A stretch of DNA of 64,000 nucleotides, from the NCBI GenBank assembly GCA_963781805.1, contig CAWAHF010000004.1, forward strand, positions 682,001 through 746,000. Direction: 5' to 3'. Shown piece by piece: positions 18,522-28,000 of the stretch. Numbering within the stretch: the first letter of the stretch is position 1; the number at the start of each line of letters is the position of its first letter. Source of the DNA: JAFGPL01 sp963781805. Its GTDB lineage: Bacteria; Bacteroidota; Bacteroidia; Bacteroidales; UBA10428. The notes under the pieces were generated by a model. That model worked only from the letters and a program-made list of their open reading frames with translations. It ran no database searches and was not told the origin of the DNA. Position numbers and translations under genes: made by a program.

Positions 18522-19509
18522 GAAAATAGGATTTTAGTCTGTTTTGTGCTTTATAATAATATCTCAACCCCATTATAATTGGTACAGGCCAGAACAGGGG
18601 TATGATGATAAAAATGATATTAATGATTAAAATAATGTTGTTGCGGCTTAAATCCGTATGTTCTTCAAACAAACCATATTTAAAAATAATTGACAGAATC
18701 TGGATAAAACAGGAAATTAGTAATGCTCCAAGCGTAAAATACCAGATAACCGGTTGACTCATGAATGAAATGAATACAATTGGTGCCGACAAAATGGAAA
18801 TATATTTCAGATTGGAAACTATTTTTTGCATTAGGAATTTCTGAGGTGATGTTTCATATACTTCGATCATTACCCTGGATTCTCCATAGGAATAAAATCC
18901 TGATATCAGGGCTGAAATTACAATTAATCCCACAGGTGCAACATAAGGTTTAAATGAAAATACTGCAAATACAAGATAGATGGGTAGCAATACCACAAAA
19001 CTCCTTCTGATTCCACTTATCCACTCAAAGTCTGATGGTTTAATAAAGGGAATTTTTACGTGCAATGTAAAACCAGCTCTTAAACTTACAGGATTTAACA
19101 ATCCTTTAATCCAAACAGATAGAAATTGAAATTGTAATTGAAGTGAAATAAATGGAATGATCAGACAGATTACAACGAGAATTCCAAGACTAAGCCACTG
19201 ATTTAGAATAGTACAAAGAATAGCGATCGGTAGAGTCAAGGTTAGATATTCACTCACATAGATTGGGTAGATGTTTTTAAAAGCAATAACCAAAAAACGT
19301 TTATCTTTTCTGGCAAGATGAATTGTTACTAAAAGTAATCCGAAAATAAAAGGTATCAGAAAAGCATTTTGTGTTTGCCTCACAGCAGTATAAAGTAACA
19401 TTACGAAATATCCAATGATAGAAAACAGGACAATTAATCTTATGATCCCTATTTCATACAGAAATCTCAGGAACTGCAAAAATCTAATTTTCAACATGAA
19501 TTTAATCAT
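18508..19509 (-). CDS. ABC transporter membrane protein
   Basis: A 333-residue hydrophobic protein with about eight membrane-spanning segments spread over the whole length (for example VLFSIIGYFVMLLYTAV, LVIISALISGFY-like and IILIINIIFIIIPLFW). It has no clear match to a named family, but the gene overlaps the ATPase gene downstream and is nearly certain to be its membrane partner. The two-gene layout without a binding protein points to an exporter or another ABC-2-like system. Substrate unknown. Confidence 0.75.
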   Translation of the reverse strand: MIKFMLKIRFLQFLRFLYEIGIIRLIVLFSIIGYFVMLLYTAVRQTQNAFLIPFIFGLLLVTIHLARKDKRFLVIAFKNIYPIYVSEYLTLTLPIAILCTILNQWLSLGILVVICLIIPFISLQLQFQFLSVWIKGLLNPVSLRAGFTLHVKIPFIKPSDFEWISGIRRSFVVLLPIYLVFAVFSFKPYVAPVGLIVISALISGFYSYGESRVMIEVYETSPQKFLMQKIVSNLKYISILSAPIVFISFMSQPVIWYFTLGALLISCFIQILSIIFKYGLFEEHTDLSRNNIILIINIIFIIIPLFWPVPIIMGLRYYYKAQNRLKSYFHDIN

Positions 19510-19626
19510 TCAACACAATTTTCACTAAAAATATCCGGTAACATAAAACAGTAATTTATTCATGTATATTTTATATACGTTGAATCAAAGCGAGATTAAA
19601 TCATCAATAGTAAGCAATAATAAAAT

Positions 19627-20661
19627 TTATTCCGGAGGCACCTGTCGATTAATTTCAGCTTCTTCTCTAATTCTGTATACCAGTTCATTGAAATAATCAT
19701 TCCCTCTCTTTTCTCCATATTCGGTATAAGAATTTGCGGCCCATTCTTTTGCTTTTTCAAGATCACCAAGTACTTCATAACCAACAGCGATATTAAAAGC
19801 TGCACGGCGGGCAACTCTCCTTTTGCTGTCAAGGGCTTTTGTCCATGAGTCAATGGCGCCATTCCAGTCGGCAACTTCCGATTTTCTTACCCCTGCCCTA
19901 AGATTATGATCTCTTCTGGGTTTATCATAAAAGTAGCGGGTTACTCTATAATAGCTAGGAGAAATTCGTTCACCATAGATCCTTCCGGCAGCATAGCTAG
20001 TTTGATTTATTGCTTCCATTTTATTGAGCAAATGATTAAAGGCATCCTGTGTTGTTGAACCGGTGGCATCAAAATTAATCCTGTGCGCCACCTGGTATTC
20101 ATCTAAAATCTTTTGGGTAGCGGGATCATACAACCTGATACCATAATTTATCACGGCTACAGCTGTAACACGAAAACCACCTCCTGCCAGGGCATTTCCT
20201 TCGAGTATTTGTCTTGCAATACTAATCGGATTGGCAATTATAAAATCTGAATCAAAAATTTCAATTGACAGCAAAGCATCCGCCTGATGTTTCTCACATA
20301 ACTCCTTTACCTGCTTCCACTCCATTGGAGCCGGAAATGAGTTTTTTGTTCCTCCGCCTTTAATCCTTTCAGCAGTTCTTACAATATTGTAAAGATTAAA
20401 TTCTGCACAGGCATCAATCGTTCCGTCAATTGCTTTTAATACTGCCTGTTCGTCCTGTTTAAAAAGCTCACCAGTTAAAATTTGTTCTGTTTTGGTATTT
20501 TTTGTTTCTTCCTGAAGTGTTCGATCGATAATTGCAATATTTCTGATATGATTTGGGAGTACCACCAGTGCCGGTTTTAACACATTAATTCTTACCCAGG
20601 CCATACTACATAAGAGTATAAATACAGCAATAGCTAAAATTGTCAGACTAATTTTTTTCAT
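19627..20661 (-). CDS. DUF6340-like exported protein with tetratricopeptide-like C-terminus
   Basis: A 344-residue protein when started at the ATG at 20661, which puts a membrane-anchor or signal segment (MKKISLTILAIAVFILLCS) at the N-terminus; an upstream in-frame ATG at 20736 would add 25 unlikely residues. The middle part (about 30-230) has the pattern NIAIIDRT ... ADALLSIEIFD ... YGIRLYDPATQKILDEY found in a Bacteroidota family (DUF6340, as far as I can judge). The last 90 residues have a TPR-like pattern (GVRKSEVADWNGAIDSWTKA, RRAAFNIAVGYEVLGDLEKA). Function of the family is unknown; it is probably periplasmic or anchored to a membrane. Confidence 0.65.
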   Translation of the reverse strand: MKKISLTILAIAVFILLCSMAWVRINVLKPALVVLPNHIRNIAIIDRTLQEETKNTKTEQILTGELFKQDEQAVLKAIDGTIDACAEFNLYNIVRTAERIKGGGTKNSFPAPMEWKQVKELCEKHQADALLSIEIFDSDFIIANPISIARQILEGNALAGGGFRVTAVAVINYGIRLYDPATQKILDEYQVAHRINFDATGSTTQDAFNHLLNKMEAINQTSYAAGRIYGERISPSYYRVTRYFYDKPRRDHNLRAGVRKSEVADWNGAIDSWTKALDSKRRVARRAAFNIAVGYEVLGDLEKAKEWAANSYTEYGEKRGNDYFNELVYRIREEAEINRQVPPE

Positions 20662-20893
20662 CGTAAAAAATTTATCGTTTAGATCAAATTTATAAAACAA
20701 CATTGACAAAATAGAGAATAGCCTGTTTTTTTTCATATGGAGGCATATTATTTTTTATAATAAAATCAGTAGTTGAATCTTAAAAATATTCCAACAGACA
20801 TTCTATGAGAATATTAACCATTTTCCTAAAACCGGTTTTGTAATAATGAAAAAGCGGGTTTTATAATTGAACCATTCATCTTAATTTTAATGC

Positions 20894-21595
20894 ATGAAAT
20901 TTATCCTTGTATTATTGGTATCCTTCTTTAACATCCTGCAAAATGATTATCGAACTGTATTTACATTTGATTATGACTGGGCTGTAAAATTTATTTCAGA
21001 TAACAAAGAAACGTTCCTTGAAAAATCTCAAAAATATGGTTCTGATACGGCAATAATAACATCGGTGGTATTTCCTGAAATCATTCGGTTCTCTGTTTTT
21101 CGAAATTATTTCGAAACTAAAAGCCTGGAATTAATTTATGTGAAACATGGAAAAGAAAATGCAGACTTTTCGATCGGTTATTTTCAAATGAAACCTTCGT
21201 TTGTCGAAAAACTTGAATTATATGTTCAATTAAATGATTCACTCAGAAATAAATATGGCCATATTATTCAATTTAAAAACGAAAACCCTGAAAAAATTCG
21301 GTTTGAGAGACTTGAACGAATTAAATCACTCGATTGGCAAATTGAATATTTAAATTGTTTTTACAGTATTGTTAATCAACACTTTTCAGAGATTAAATTC
21401 AAAAGCATTGAGGAAAAAATAAGGTTCTTTGCTTCTGCTTATAATCATGGCTTTGATAAACCCGCAGAGGAAATTTACAAATGGATGAATGTTGCTATCT
21501 TTCCATATGGTATCAAATCTAAAGCAAAACAATATATATACAGCGATATTTCAGTCCGGTTTTATCTAGATGAATATGCAGAAATTTTCCACTAA
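20894..21595 (+). CDS. Hypothetical protein with lysozyme-like features
   Basis: A 233-residue protein with a short hydrophobic N-terminus (about 1-14) and no family I can name with certainty. Several features recall the lysozyme-like fold of lytic transglycosylases: a Glu in VVFPEIIRFS (about 58-67), then DFSIGYFQMKPSFV (about 97-110), which resembles the conserved G-x-x-Q-M segment, and FFASAYNHGF (about 192-201), which resembles the AYNAG motif. If right, the protein would act on peptidoglycan in the periplasm. The gene stands alone between divergent and co-directional neighbours. The call is inference; a structure comparison would settle it. Confidence 0.5.
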   Translation: MKFILVLLVSFFNILQNDYRTVFTFDYDWAVKFISDNKETFLEKSQKYGSDTAIITSVVFPEIIRFSVFRNYFETKSLELIYVKHGKENADFSIGYFQMKPSFVEKLELYVQLNDSLRNKYGHIIQFKNENPEKIRFERLERIKSLDWQIEYLNCFYSIVNQHFSEIKFKSIEEKIRFFASAYNHGFDKPAEEIYKWMNVAIFPYGIKSKAKQYIYSDISVRFYLDEYAEIFH

Positions 21596-21745
21596 TCATA
21601 TGGGTCAAAAATCTCTGCAAGTTGATTTTTGAGAATAAATTATCAATCAGACATTTCTGTTATAAAACACCTAACATCAAATAAAACAATGTGTTAATTT
21701 ATGTTAAACCTTAGAAATCAACTAAAATTTAGGTTAACTTAGCCT

Positions 21746-21753
21746 TAAATTTG
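21746..21753 (+). promoter_or_regulatory. -7 promoter box before the small protein at 21772
   Basis: TAAATTTG matches the Bacteroidota -7 consensus TAnnTTTG. It overlaps a TTG that would extend the next reading frame, which supports the ATG at 21772 as the real start. Confidence 0.5.
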
Positions 21754-21771
21754 AAATTTAATCCATCCATT

Positions 21772-22134
21772 ATGTCGGTCAGGAATAAACAAATTTTAAC
21801 TATCTTTTTATTCTTCACAGGCATTCTAACTTTTGAGTGCTATTCGATAGTACATCGCATTCAATCAAGTCAACATCCTGCACAATTAAAACTTCAGTAC
21901 ACCCGTAATCGAAATGAAGATATAAATTCTTATAATACATTTGCAGATTTTCCGGATAATGAATTTTCATTTGATATTAATTCCAGGGTTAGCCCGGATG
22001 AAGGTGATATTCCGGATAACCTCTGTCCGAATCAGGATTATTTTTCTACCCAAATTCAGACATTTGGTTTCTCAAACAAAATATTTCTGAGTCATTTAAT
22101 CTTTTCAATAATTGATTTACCACCTCCAGTTTAA
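21772..22134 (+). CDS. Small hypothetical protein with N-terminal membrane segment
   Basis: A 120-residue protein with one hydrophobic segment near the N-terminus (ILTIFLFFTGILTFECY, about 8-24), which is a signal peptide or anchor. The rest is acidic and low in recognisable motifs, ending FSIIDLPPPV. I do not recognise it. An in-frame TTG at 21751 lies inside the likely promoter box, so the ATG at 21772 is preferred. Confidence 0.45.
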   Translation: MSVRNKQILTIFLFFTGILTFECYSIVHRIQSSQHPAQLKLQYTRNRNEDINSYNTFADFPDNEFSFDINSRVSPDEGDIPDNLCPNQDYFSTQIQTFGFSNKIFLSHLIFSIIDLPPPV

Positions 22135-22300
22135 CGTATTCAAGTCATTATGACTTATCTATCGGAAGAAGGTTCAATTTATCAGTGAGATAATTCCTAT
22201 GGTACCTGAATTAAAGCATGAAATTTCGAAATGTAAGTGTTGTTGACTGATAAATTGAATCTTAATTAAAATACGTTAATTAAAACTTAAATTTAAAATT

Positions 22301-22870
22301 ATGAAAAAGATATTATTGGTGGCATCTTCAATGCTATTATTTGTATATCCTGTTTTTTCACAGATGGATGATGTTTCGGAAGAAGTTCCGGAAGGAAGCA
22401 TGATACTAAAAAGTGATCAGATTCCATCTTCGTTGAAGCAGGCAGTCGAAAAAAGCTATTCGAACGAATCAACCTTTGAATGGCATAAGTTTCCATACCT
22501 GTTGAAAAAGTATGGTTGGACTTTTGACAATAATAATATGAATGATATGGCTCAAAATTCAATGCCTGATTTATATGAAGTCAAGATAATATTAAGTAAT
22601 GGGAGTAACATTGATGCAGTTTATGATAAAAACGGAAAAATGTTAAGATCAAAAGAATTGCTTAAAAGCATGGAACTTCCTGAACCTGTAGCTAAAGCAA
22701 TCGAAACTGGCAAATACAAAGATTGCAGGATTGTGGGCGACAGGCTGAAAATTACCGATGCCCAGAATGCAAATCCACATACTTACTTTAGTGTAGTTGT
22801 GGAAAAAAACAACAAAAAACACAATTTATATTATGATAAGAATGGCAATCAATTGAAAAATCCATCTTAA
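22301..22870 (+). CDS. Secreted hypothetical protein, PepSY-like
   Basis: A 189-residue exported protein with a clear signal peptide (MKKILLVASSMLLFVYPVFS). The mature part has two similar halves of the type seen in small periplasmic PepSY/BLIP-like proteins of Bacteroidota: IPSSLKQAVEKSY ... YEVKIILSNG ... AVYDKNGKML, and LPEPVAKAIETGKYKD ... YFSVVVEKNNKKHNLYYDKNGNQL. Each half is a helix followed by strands ending in a YDKNG turn. Function unknown. A strong terminator follows at 22954. Confidence 0.6.
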   Translation: MKKILLVASSMLLFVYPVFSQMDDVSEEVPEGSMILKSDQIPSSLKQAVEKSYSNESTFEWHKFPYLLKKYGWTFDNNNMNDMAQNSMPDLYEVKIILSNGSNIDAVYDKNGKMLRSKELLKSMELPEPVAKAIETGKYKDCRIVGDRLKITDAQNANPHTYFSVVVEKNNKKHNLYYDKNGNQLKNPS

Positions 22871-22953
22871 AATATAAATGAATGATTTTGTTGGATAAAT
22901 TAACTAAATAGGATGCATGTAAAATTTTTCAAATTTCAGTTTATTCGATTGAT

Positions 22954-22984
22954 AAGGTGAATGAAATGATCATTCACCTTTTTT
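22954..22984 (+). terminator. Terminator after the PepSY-like gene
   Basis: Perfect 11-base stem AAGGTGAATGA/TCATTCACCTT with a five-base loop and a T-run. Confidence 0.88.
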
Positions 22985-23077
22985 ATTTAATTGTTTGAAA
23001 ATCAATTAAAAATATCAGGATTAATTTCCGGTTAAAGCACTCAAGAACAAATCATTCATTATATTGTTTATTAATTA

Positions 23078-23263
23078 ATGCGAATTAAGGATCGAAATCA
23101 AATATTATGGACTTTATCTTTGTGAATCTTTGTGTTTTAGTGTCTTGGTGGCAAAAGGAAGATAGCCACAAATTCACAAAGTCACTAAATATCACTAAGG
23201 CAGGTTTGCAAAATACTGATTACTAATTATATATTTTAATAAGTTTTAAACATTAATTCGCAT
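23078..23263. repeat. MITE-like interspersed repeat, copy 1
   Basis: A 186-bp non-coding element bounded by imperfect terminal inverted repeats (ATGCGAATTAAGG on the left, ATTAATTCGCAT on the right). A second copy lies in the opposite orientation at 49438-49607, and the two align along almost their whole length after reversal. Internal sequence includes CACAAAG-type words arranged as partial inverted repeats. It has no coding capacity and probably depends on a transposase elsewhere. Confidence 0.82.
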
Positions 23264-23320
23264 AACTAATTCATATTAAATCGAAAATTTAGAAAATTTA
23301 AACTCAAACGAATAATTCAT

Positions 23321-23328
23321 TATATTTG
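23321..23328 (+). promoter_or_regulatory. -7 promoter box of the three-gene surface operon
   Basis: TATATTTG fits TAnnTTTG and lies 30 bases before the start codon at 23359. No clear -33 element is seen. Confidence 0.5.
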
Positions 23329-23358
23329 ATAAACTTAATCTCACCAACTCTCAGGCAA

Positions 23359-25053
23359 ATGAAAAAGTGTTGTACCCTCACTATTTCAGTTTTTTTTCTT
23401 TTTATAATCAACAACAAATCATTTACACAAGATCTTTCCAACATTGCAAAACAGAAACCATTTGTTATAAATGGTTCGATTAACGCCAAACTGCAATTTT
23501 ACGATACTGACAAGCCCAATCCCAGCAGGAGCCCTTTTGTATGGTATCTTCAGGGAAGTCCGGTTGTAAACATATATGGGATTGTTTTGCCTTTCTCCTT
23601 TAGATTGAGCGAACAGCAGCGTGATTTTCGCCAACCATTTAATCAGTTTGGCGTCAGTCCGTATTACAAATGGGTGAAATTGCATTTGGGTTATCGCTCA
23701 TTAAACTGGTCCACTTATGCATTGGCAGGACATTCAATTTCGGGAGCAGGTATCGAATTAACGCCTGGAAAATTTCATGTCGGTCTTATATCCGGTCGAT
23801 TGCTCAAACCGATTAAATATATTGATAATCCTGAAGTTACAAGTACTCAGACACCTGCCTATAAACGCAACGGGACAGCCTTTACGTTAGGATATGGCGA
23901 TGAAAAAAATAATGTCAGCCTGGTAATTCTCAAAGCCAGGGATGATTCTACATCTTCAGGTGAAATACCGGCTCAATACCAGGTCACACCGGATGAAAAT
24001 TTAGTTGTTTCATTGAGTAGCAAACAGGTCATAGCTAAAAAATTTCTTTTTGAGTTCGAGGTTGCCCAAAGCCTTTATACGAAAGATACACGAACAGCCA
24101 TATCTGATTCCTCGAAAGATGTGATGGCAAAGATTTTTTCCTCTTTTATGGATAATCATGTTTCAACATCCTCAAATAATGCCTTTCAAACTTCAATTGG
24201 TTATCAAACGGATATTTTTAGCCTGATTATGAAATATCAACGGGTTGAGCCTGACTTTAAATCCATGGGAGCCTACTACTTTCTTACCGATGTGAGAAAT
24301 ATTACCATTGAGCCTACTTTTAAAATAATGAAGAAAAAGCTGACTCTTGGCGGTAGTTTTGGCAGTCAGGTGGATAACCTTAAGAATGATAAAAACCTGC
24401 GTACCCGGCGTTCGATATCATCTGTACGGATGAATTTTGTGCCGGTTCCACAATACAATCTGGGTATTACGTATTCCAATTACGGACTGGCACAGGAATC
24501 TGGCTTACTGTCTATAGATACTCTTCGCAGCAGCGAGGTTGCCCAGGCCACCAGTCAATTTGGATTGGTTCAATCCATAAACCTGGCAGGTGAAAAACTG
24601 GCGCACAACCTGATGATTAACTATAATTATCAAAAACTTAATGACAAAAACCAAAACACAGCCCAATTCAGTGAATTTTCGACCAATATATTTTCAGCAG
24701 GTTATTATCTGAATATTTTACCGATAAGCCTGAATGTGTCAGTTTCATTATTATCTACAAAGTTCATTCAGGATACGTTGAAAACCATTGTAACCGGACC
24801 TTCGTTGAGTATCGGAAAGTCTTTTTTAAAAAATAAGCTGAATGCCGCCATATCTTATTCATCCATGAAGAATAAAGTCCAGAATGAAAATACGGGCAAC
24901 ATTAAAACATTCATGTTCCAGGTAGGTTATAAGCCGACTAAGAAACAACGATTTGCCCTTAAATTCTACAGTCATAACAATAATGGTCAAACTTCCATAT
25001 ACCCAACTTATTATGAAAACAAGCTCGATTTGGATTACATTTTAACTTTCTGA
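23359..25053 (+). CDS. Outer-membrane protein, probable beta-barrel
   Basis: A 564-residue protein when started at the ATG at 23359, which gives a signal peptide (MKKCCTLTISVFFLFIINN); an upstream in-frame start at 23326 lies on the promoter box. The mature part is rich in alternating aromatic and polar strands with short turns (for example SFRLSEQQRDFRQPF, YYKWVKLHLGYRSLNW) and ends ENKLDLDYILTF with a C-terminal Phe, as in outer-membrane barrels. It is the first gene of an operon with a 1939-residue protein (gap of one base) and an Fn3-rich protein. It may be the outer-membrane anchor or export partner for those proteins; this role is inferred from position. Confidence 0.7.
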   Translation: MKKCCTLTISVFFLFIINNKSFTQDLSNIAKQKPFVINGSINAKLQFYDTDKPNPSRSPFVWYLQGSPVVNIYGIVLPFSFRLSEQQRDFRQPFNQFGVSPYYKWVKLHLGYRSLNWSTYALAGHSISGAGIELTPGKFHVGLISGRLLKPIKYIDNPEVTSTQTPAYKRNGTAFTLGYGDEKNNVSLVILKARDDSTSSGEIPAQYQVTPDENLVVSLSSKQVIAKKFLFEFEVAQSLYTKDTRTAISDSSKDVMAKIFSSFMDNHVSTSSNNAFQTSIGYQTDIFSLIMKYQRVEPDFKSMGAYYFLTDVRNITIEPTFKIMKKKLTLGGSFGSQVDNLKNDKNLRTRRSISSVRMNFVPVPQYNLGITYSNYGLAQESGLLSIDTLRSSEVAQATSQFGLVQSINLAGEKLAHNLMINYNYQKLNDKNQNTAQFSEFSTNIFSAGYYLNILPISLNVSVSLLSTKFIQDTLKTIVTGPSLSIGKSFLKNKLNAAISYSSMKNKVQNENTGNIKTFMFQVGYKPTKKQRFALKFYSHNNNGQTSIYPTYYENKLDLDYILTF

Positions 25054-25054
25054 T

Positions 25055-28000
25055 ATGAGAACACTATTCAACCCTTCAGGATATTTGAGAAATATCTGGA
25101 AATTCACCCTGCTGTTTTCCATTTTATTAACTTTTCTGCAGGTATCTGGACAACAAAATATGACTATTTCAACTATGGTCAGGCCTAAATATGGCACAGA
25201 TCTGTATAATTACAGCAATTTAACACAGGTTGTCATTCATTCTACCTTCTCTACAAGAATTACGTTATATCTTCATATCAAAGGGGATAACGGGGTTGAT
25301 CTTCATACTTCGACTGATTTTGGCGCCTCTCCTATCTCTGTATCCGCCAATGAAATGAATCAGTTAACGGGGATAGACTTATCAGAATATTTTGACTACT
25401 CAAATCTTGTTAGCTCTGGCATTCCCATACAACAACTAATTGATAATGGCCTGCCCGAGGGAAGTTATCAGATTTGCTTCAGAGCACGAGATTTTGATGG
25501 TAATTTTATTTCACCGGATGATCCTGGCGGTTGCAGCAATTATTTTAACATTCGCTACAGCGATCCTCCTGTGCCAATTAATCCTCAATGCGGTTCAACA
25601 CTTAATCCACCAGGTATTCAGAATATAGTTTTTAGCTGGACACCGGCCACAAGCGCTCCATCCTGGACGGAGTATACGTTAAGAATTGTTGAATTACTGG
25701 ATTCAACTCAAAATCCTGATGAGGCAATGCTTTCGGCCACCGAACCTCCATTTTTTGAAACCTCATTGCAGGGCGCTTTTTCATTTTTTTATGGTCCATC
25801 TCAACCTATCCTGGAAAAAGGCCGGATTTATGCCTGGCAGGTAATTGCCGAAGAGAGAGAGACAGAAACCAAATTTGCAAATGACGGGAAAAGTCCGGTA
25901 TGCTGGTTTAAATGGAATCCGGTTCAATTTCCTTTGTTTTCAAACCAGCAGCAAACCGAATTTAAAGAATCGAATGAACCAAAGATTACCACCATCAAAA
26001 ATGTGGATCCTGTGCCCATTTCATCCGTTAGCGGTAAATTAAATTATAAATTCAAAAACTCAGGACAAAATACCAATATAACCCAGGCATCTGGTACGAA
26101 TAATATACAGCCAGTAGTAACCCAAATGGGTGATGGCCTTACTTATAATCATGATAATATCAGCACTGCCAATTCTTCACCCCTTGCAAATGTCAAGGTA
26201 AGTCTCGTGATGACTTATGTGCTTAAGGGTAAGGTAAACAACAAAGATTATAATGGCCAGGCAATCAATATGAATGATATGCACGATGATAATTATTTCT
26301 ATGACAAATACCCGGATCATGAGAAGGTTTTAGCAACGACCACTACCGGTTCAGATGGTAGTTTTTCGTTTACCTTTATGGATACAGAACAAAAACTTGG
26401 ACTGGAGGATGCTAATTTAAATTGGACATCACAAGGAGGAGAATTCTATGATCATATTACAGGAAAAGTATACAAAGTATTTCGTCTGCGTGTTGAAAAC
26501 AAATATTACTGCAGCCCCGATATCAATATCAAGCTTGATCCCTGGCAATCGCTTGACCTGGGAACGATAGTATCTTATGTGAAAAGCTATAATCTTAAAG
26601 TTCACACCCAATGGACAAATTCAACATTCTATGACGTGAAAGGTGGACATGCCAAAGATCTGGATAATGTTAAAACAATTTTAAAACGAAAATATTTTGT
26701 TGGACATGTTCCCTCAAATGAAGGAGGTTATTCATCAGGAAACCGATTTGGAGTAACTCTTCTGCCTAAAGATCTTAGTACGGAATATACTCACGGTGAT
26801 GGTATAGCTACATTTACAAATCTGGTGCAACACGATCCCGATAATACGCAAGACAGATACTATGTGCAATGCGTACCCGATAAGAAAAATGGTTTATATA
26901 TATTTAAAGAGAAAGAAAAGCCTTATTATCCAATCTATTTGAAAGACAAAAAGAATTTTCCGTTCAATAGTCTGAGATACGACAATCCCAATCCAAATTT
27001 GCCAAATACCCTTTACGATGCATATGGTGAAGATATTACCTGGAACAGCGAACTAAAAATAAAAACTTACGAGCTGAATATGGAGTTGTATCCTGATAAG
27101 CCCAGAATAGCCGGAAAAGTGGAAGCTGTTGAAGTGAATGCCAAGCCTATGAGCAATATTACGCTTATGTTGCTCAGTAATTACGTACACTCTTCAAACT
27201 ATAACGTGTTGGTAAGGACTGCAAAAACTGATGCCAAAGGATACTATGAATTCGACAACCTTGATCTGGAACTCGACTCGTTCCATGTAGGGGAAATTTC
27301 ATCAGTACTCGGGCCTAACCGGACGTTATTCTGCACTCCATCCGGGTTTAAAGGTGAGGCACGCAGTCTTGGAAAACTGGTATGGGGACAACAGGAAATA
27401 CAGAATTTTCAACTGGAACCTGATGGATTGTTAACAGGCTATGTTGTGGATGACAATGGTAAACCGGTCGCCGCCGATATTCAGGTGGATGATCTTGCAT
27501 TTGCGTCTACCACCATGCAGTTTGAATACAATAATCAGGCATCATCGGGTGGTGGAACTCAACGAATGAACATATCCCAATCAGGTGGTGGTAATATGAG
27601 TGTCAATAATGCAAACGCAGTTCAGGTTCAACTGCCATCCAATGTCAAACAATATTTTTCGATCAAGGCGCCCTCAGGAAAGGATCGTAAATTGAAAATA
27701 ATACCCAAAGATCCCGGTTATTCTTCAGAAACCTATACAATAGATGTTCCGAAAGCAACTAGTTCCGGAAATAACCAAACTGCAAAAGATTATGTGGTAT
27801 TCCGGTTGAAAAAGAGGGTTCGCTTTCTCGTGGCTGAAAAACCAGCCGGGCAATTATATCTCATAAGTAATTTAAAACCTGTTCCCAATGCTGAAGTTAC
27901 GCTGAAAATTCCGGGGGCAGATATTACCAAAACTACAGATCCACGCGGCAATGTTATATTTGAATTCGAAAATAACGGCAGCTCATTTAGTTTCGATATT

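Noticed and set aside
19596..19874. 92-codon minus-strand frame overlapping the DUF6340-like gene
   Set aside because: Lies almost wholly inside the larger gene in another frame and has no protein-like features.
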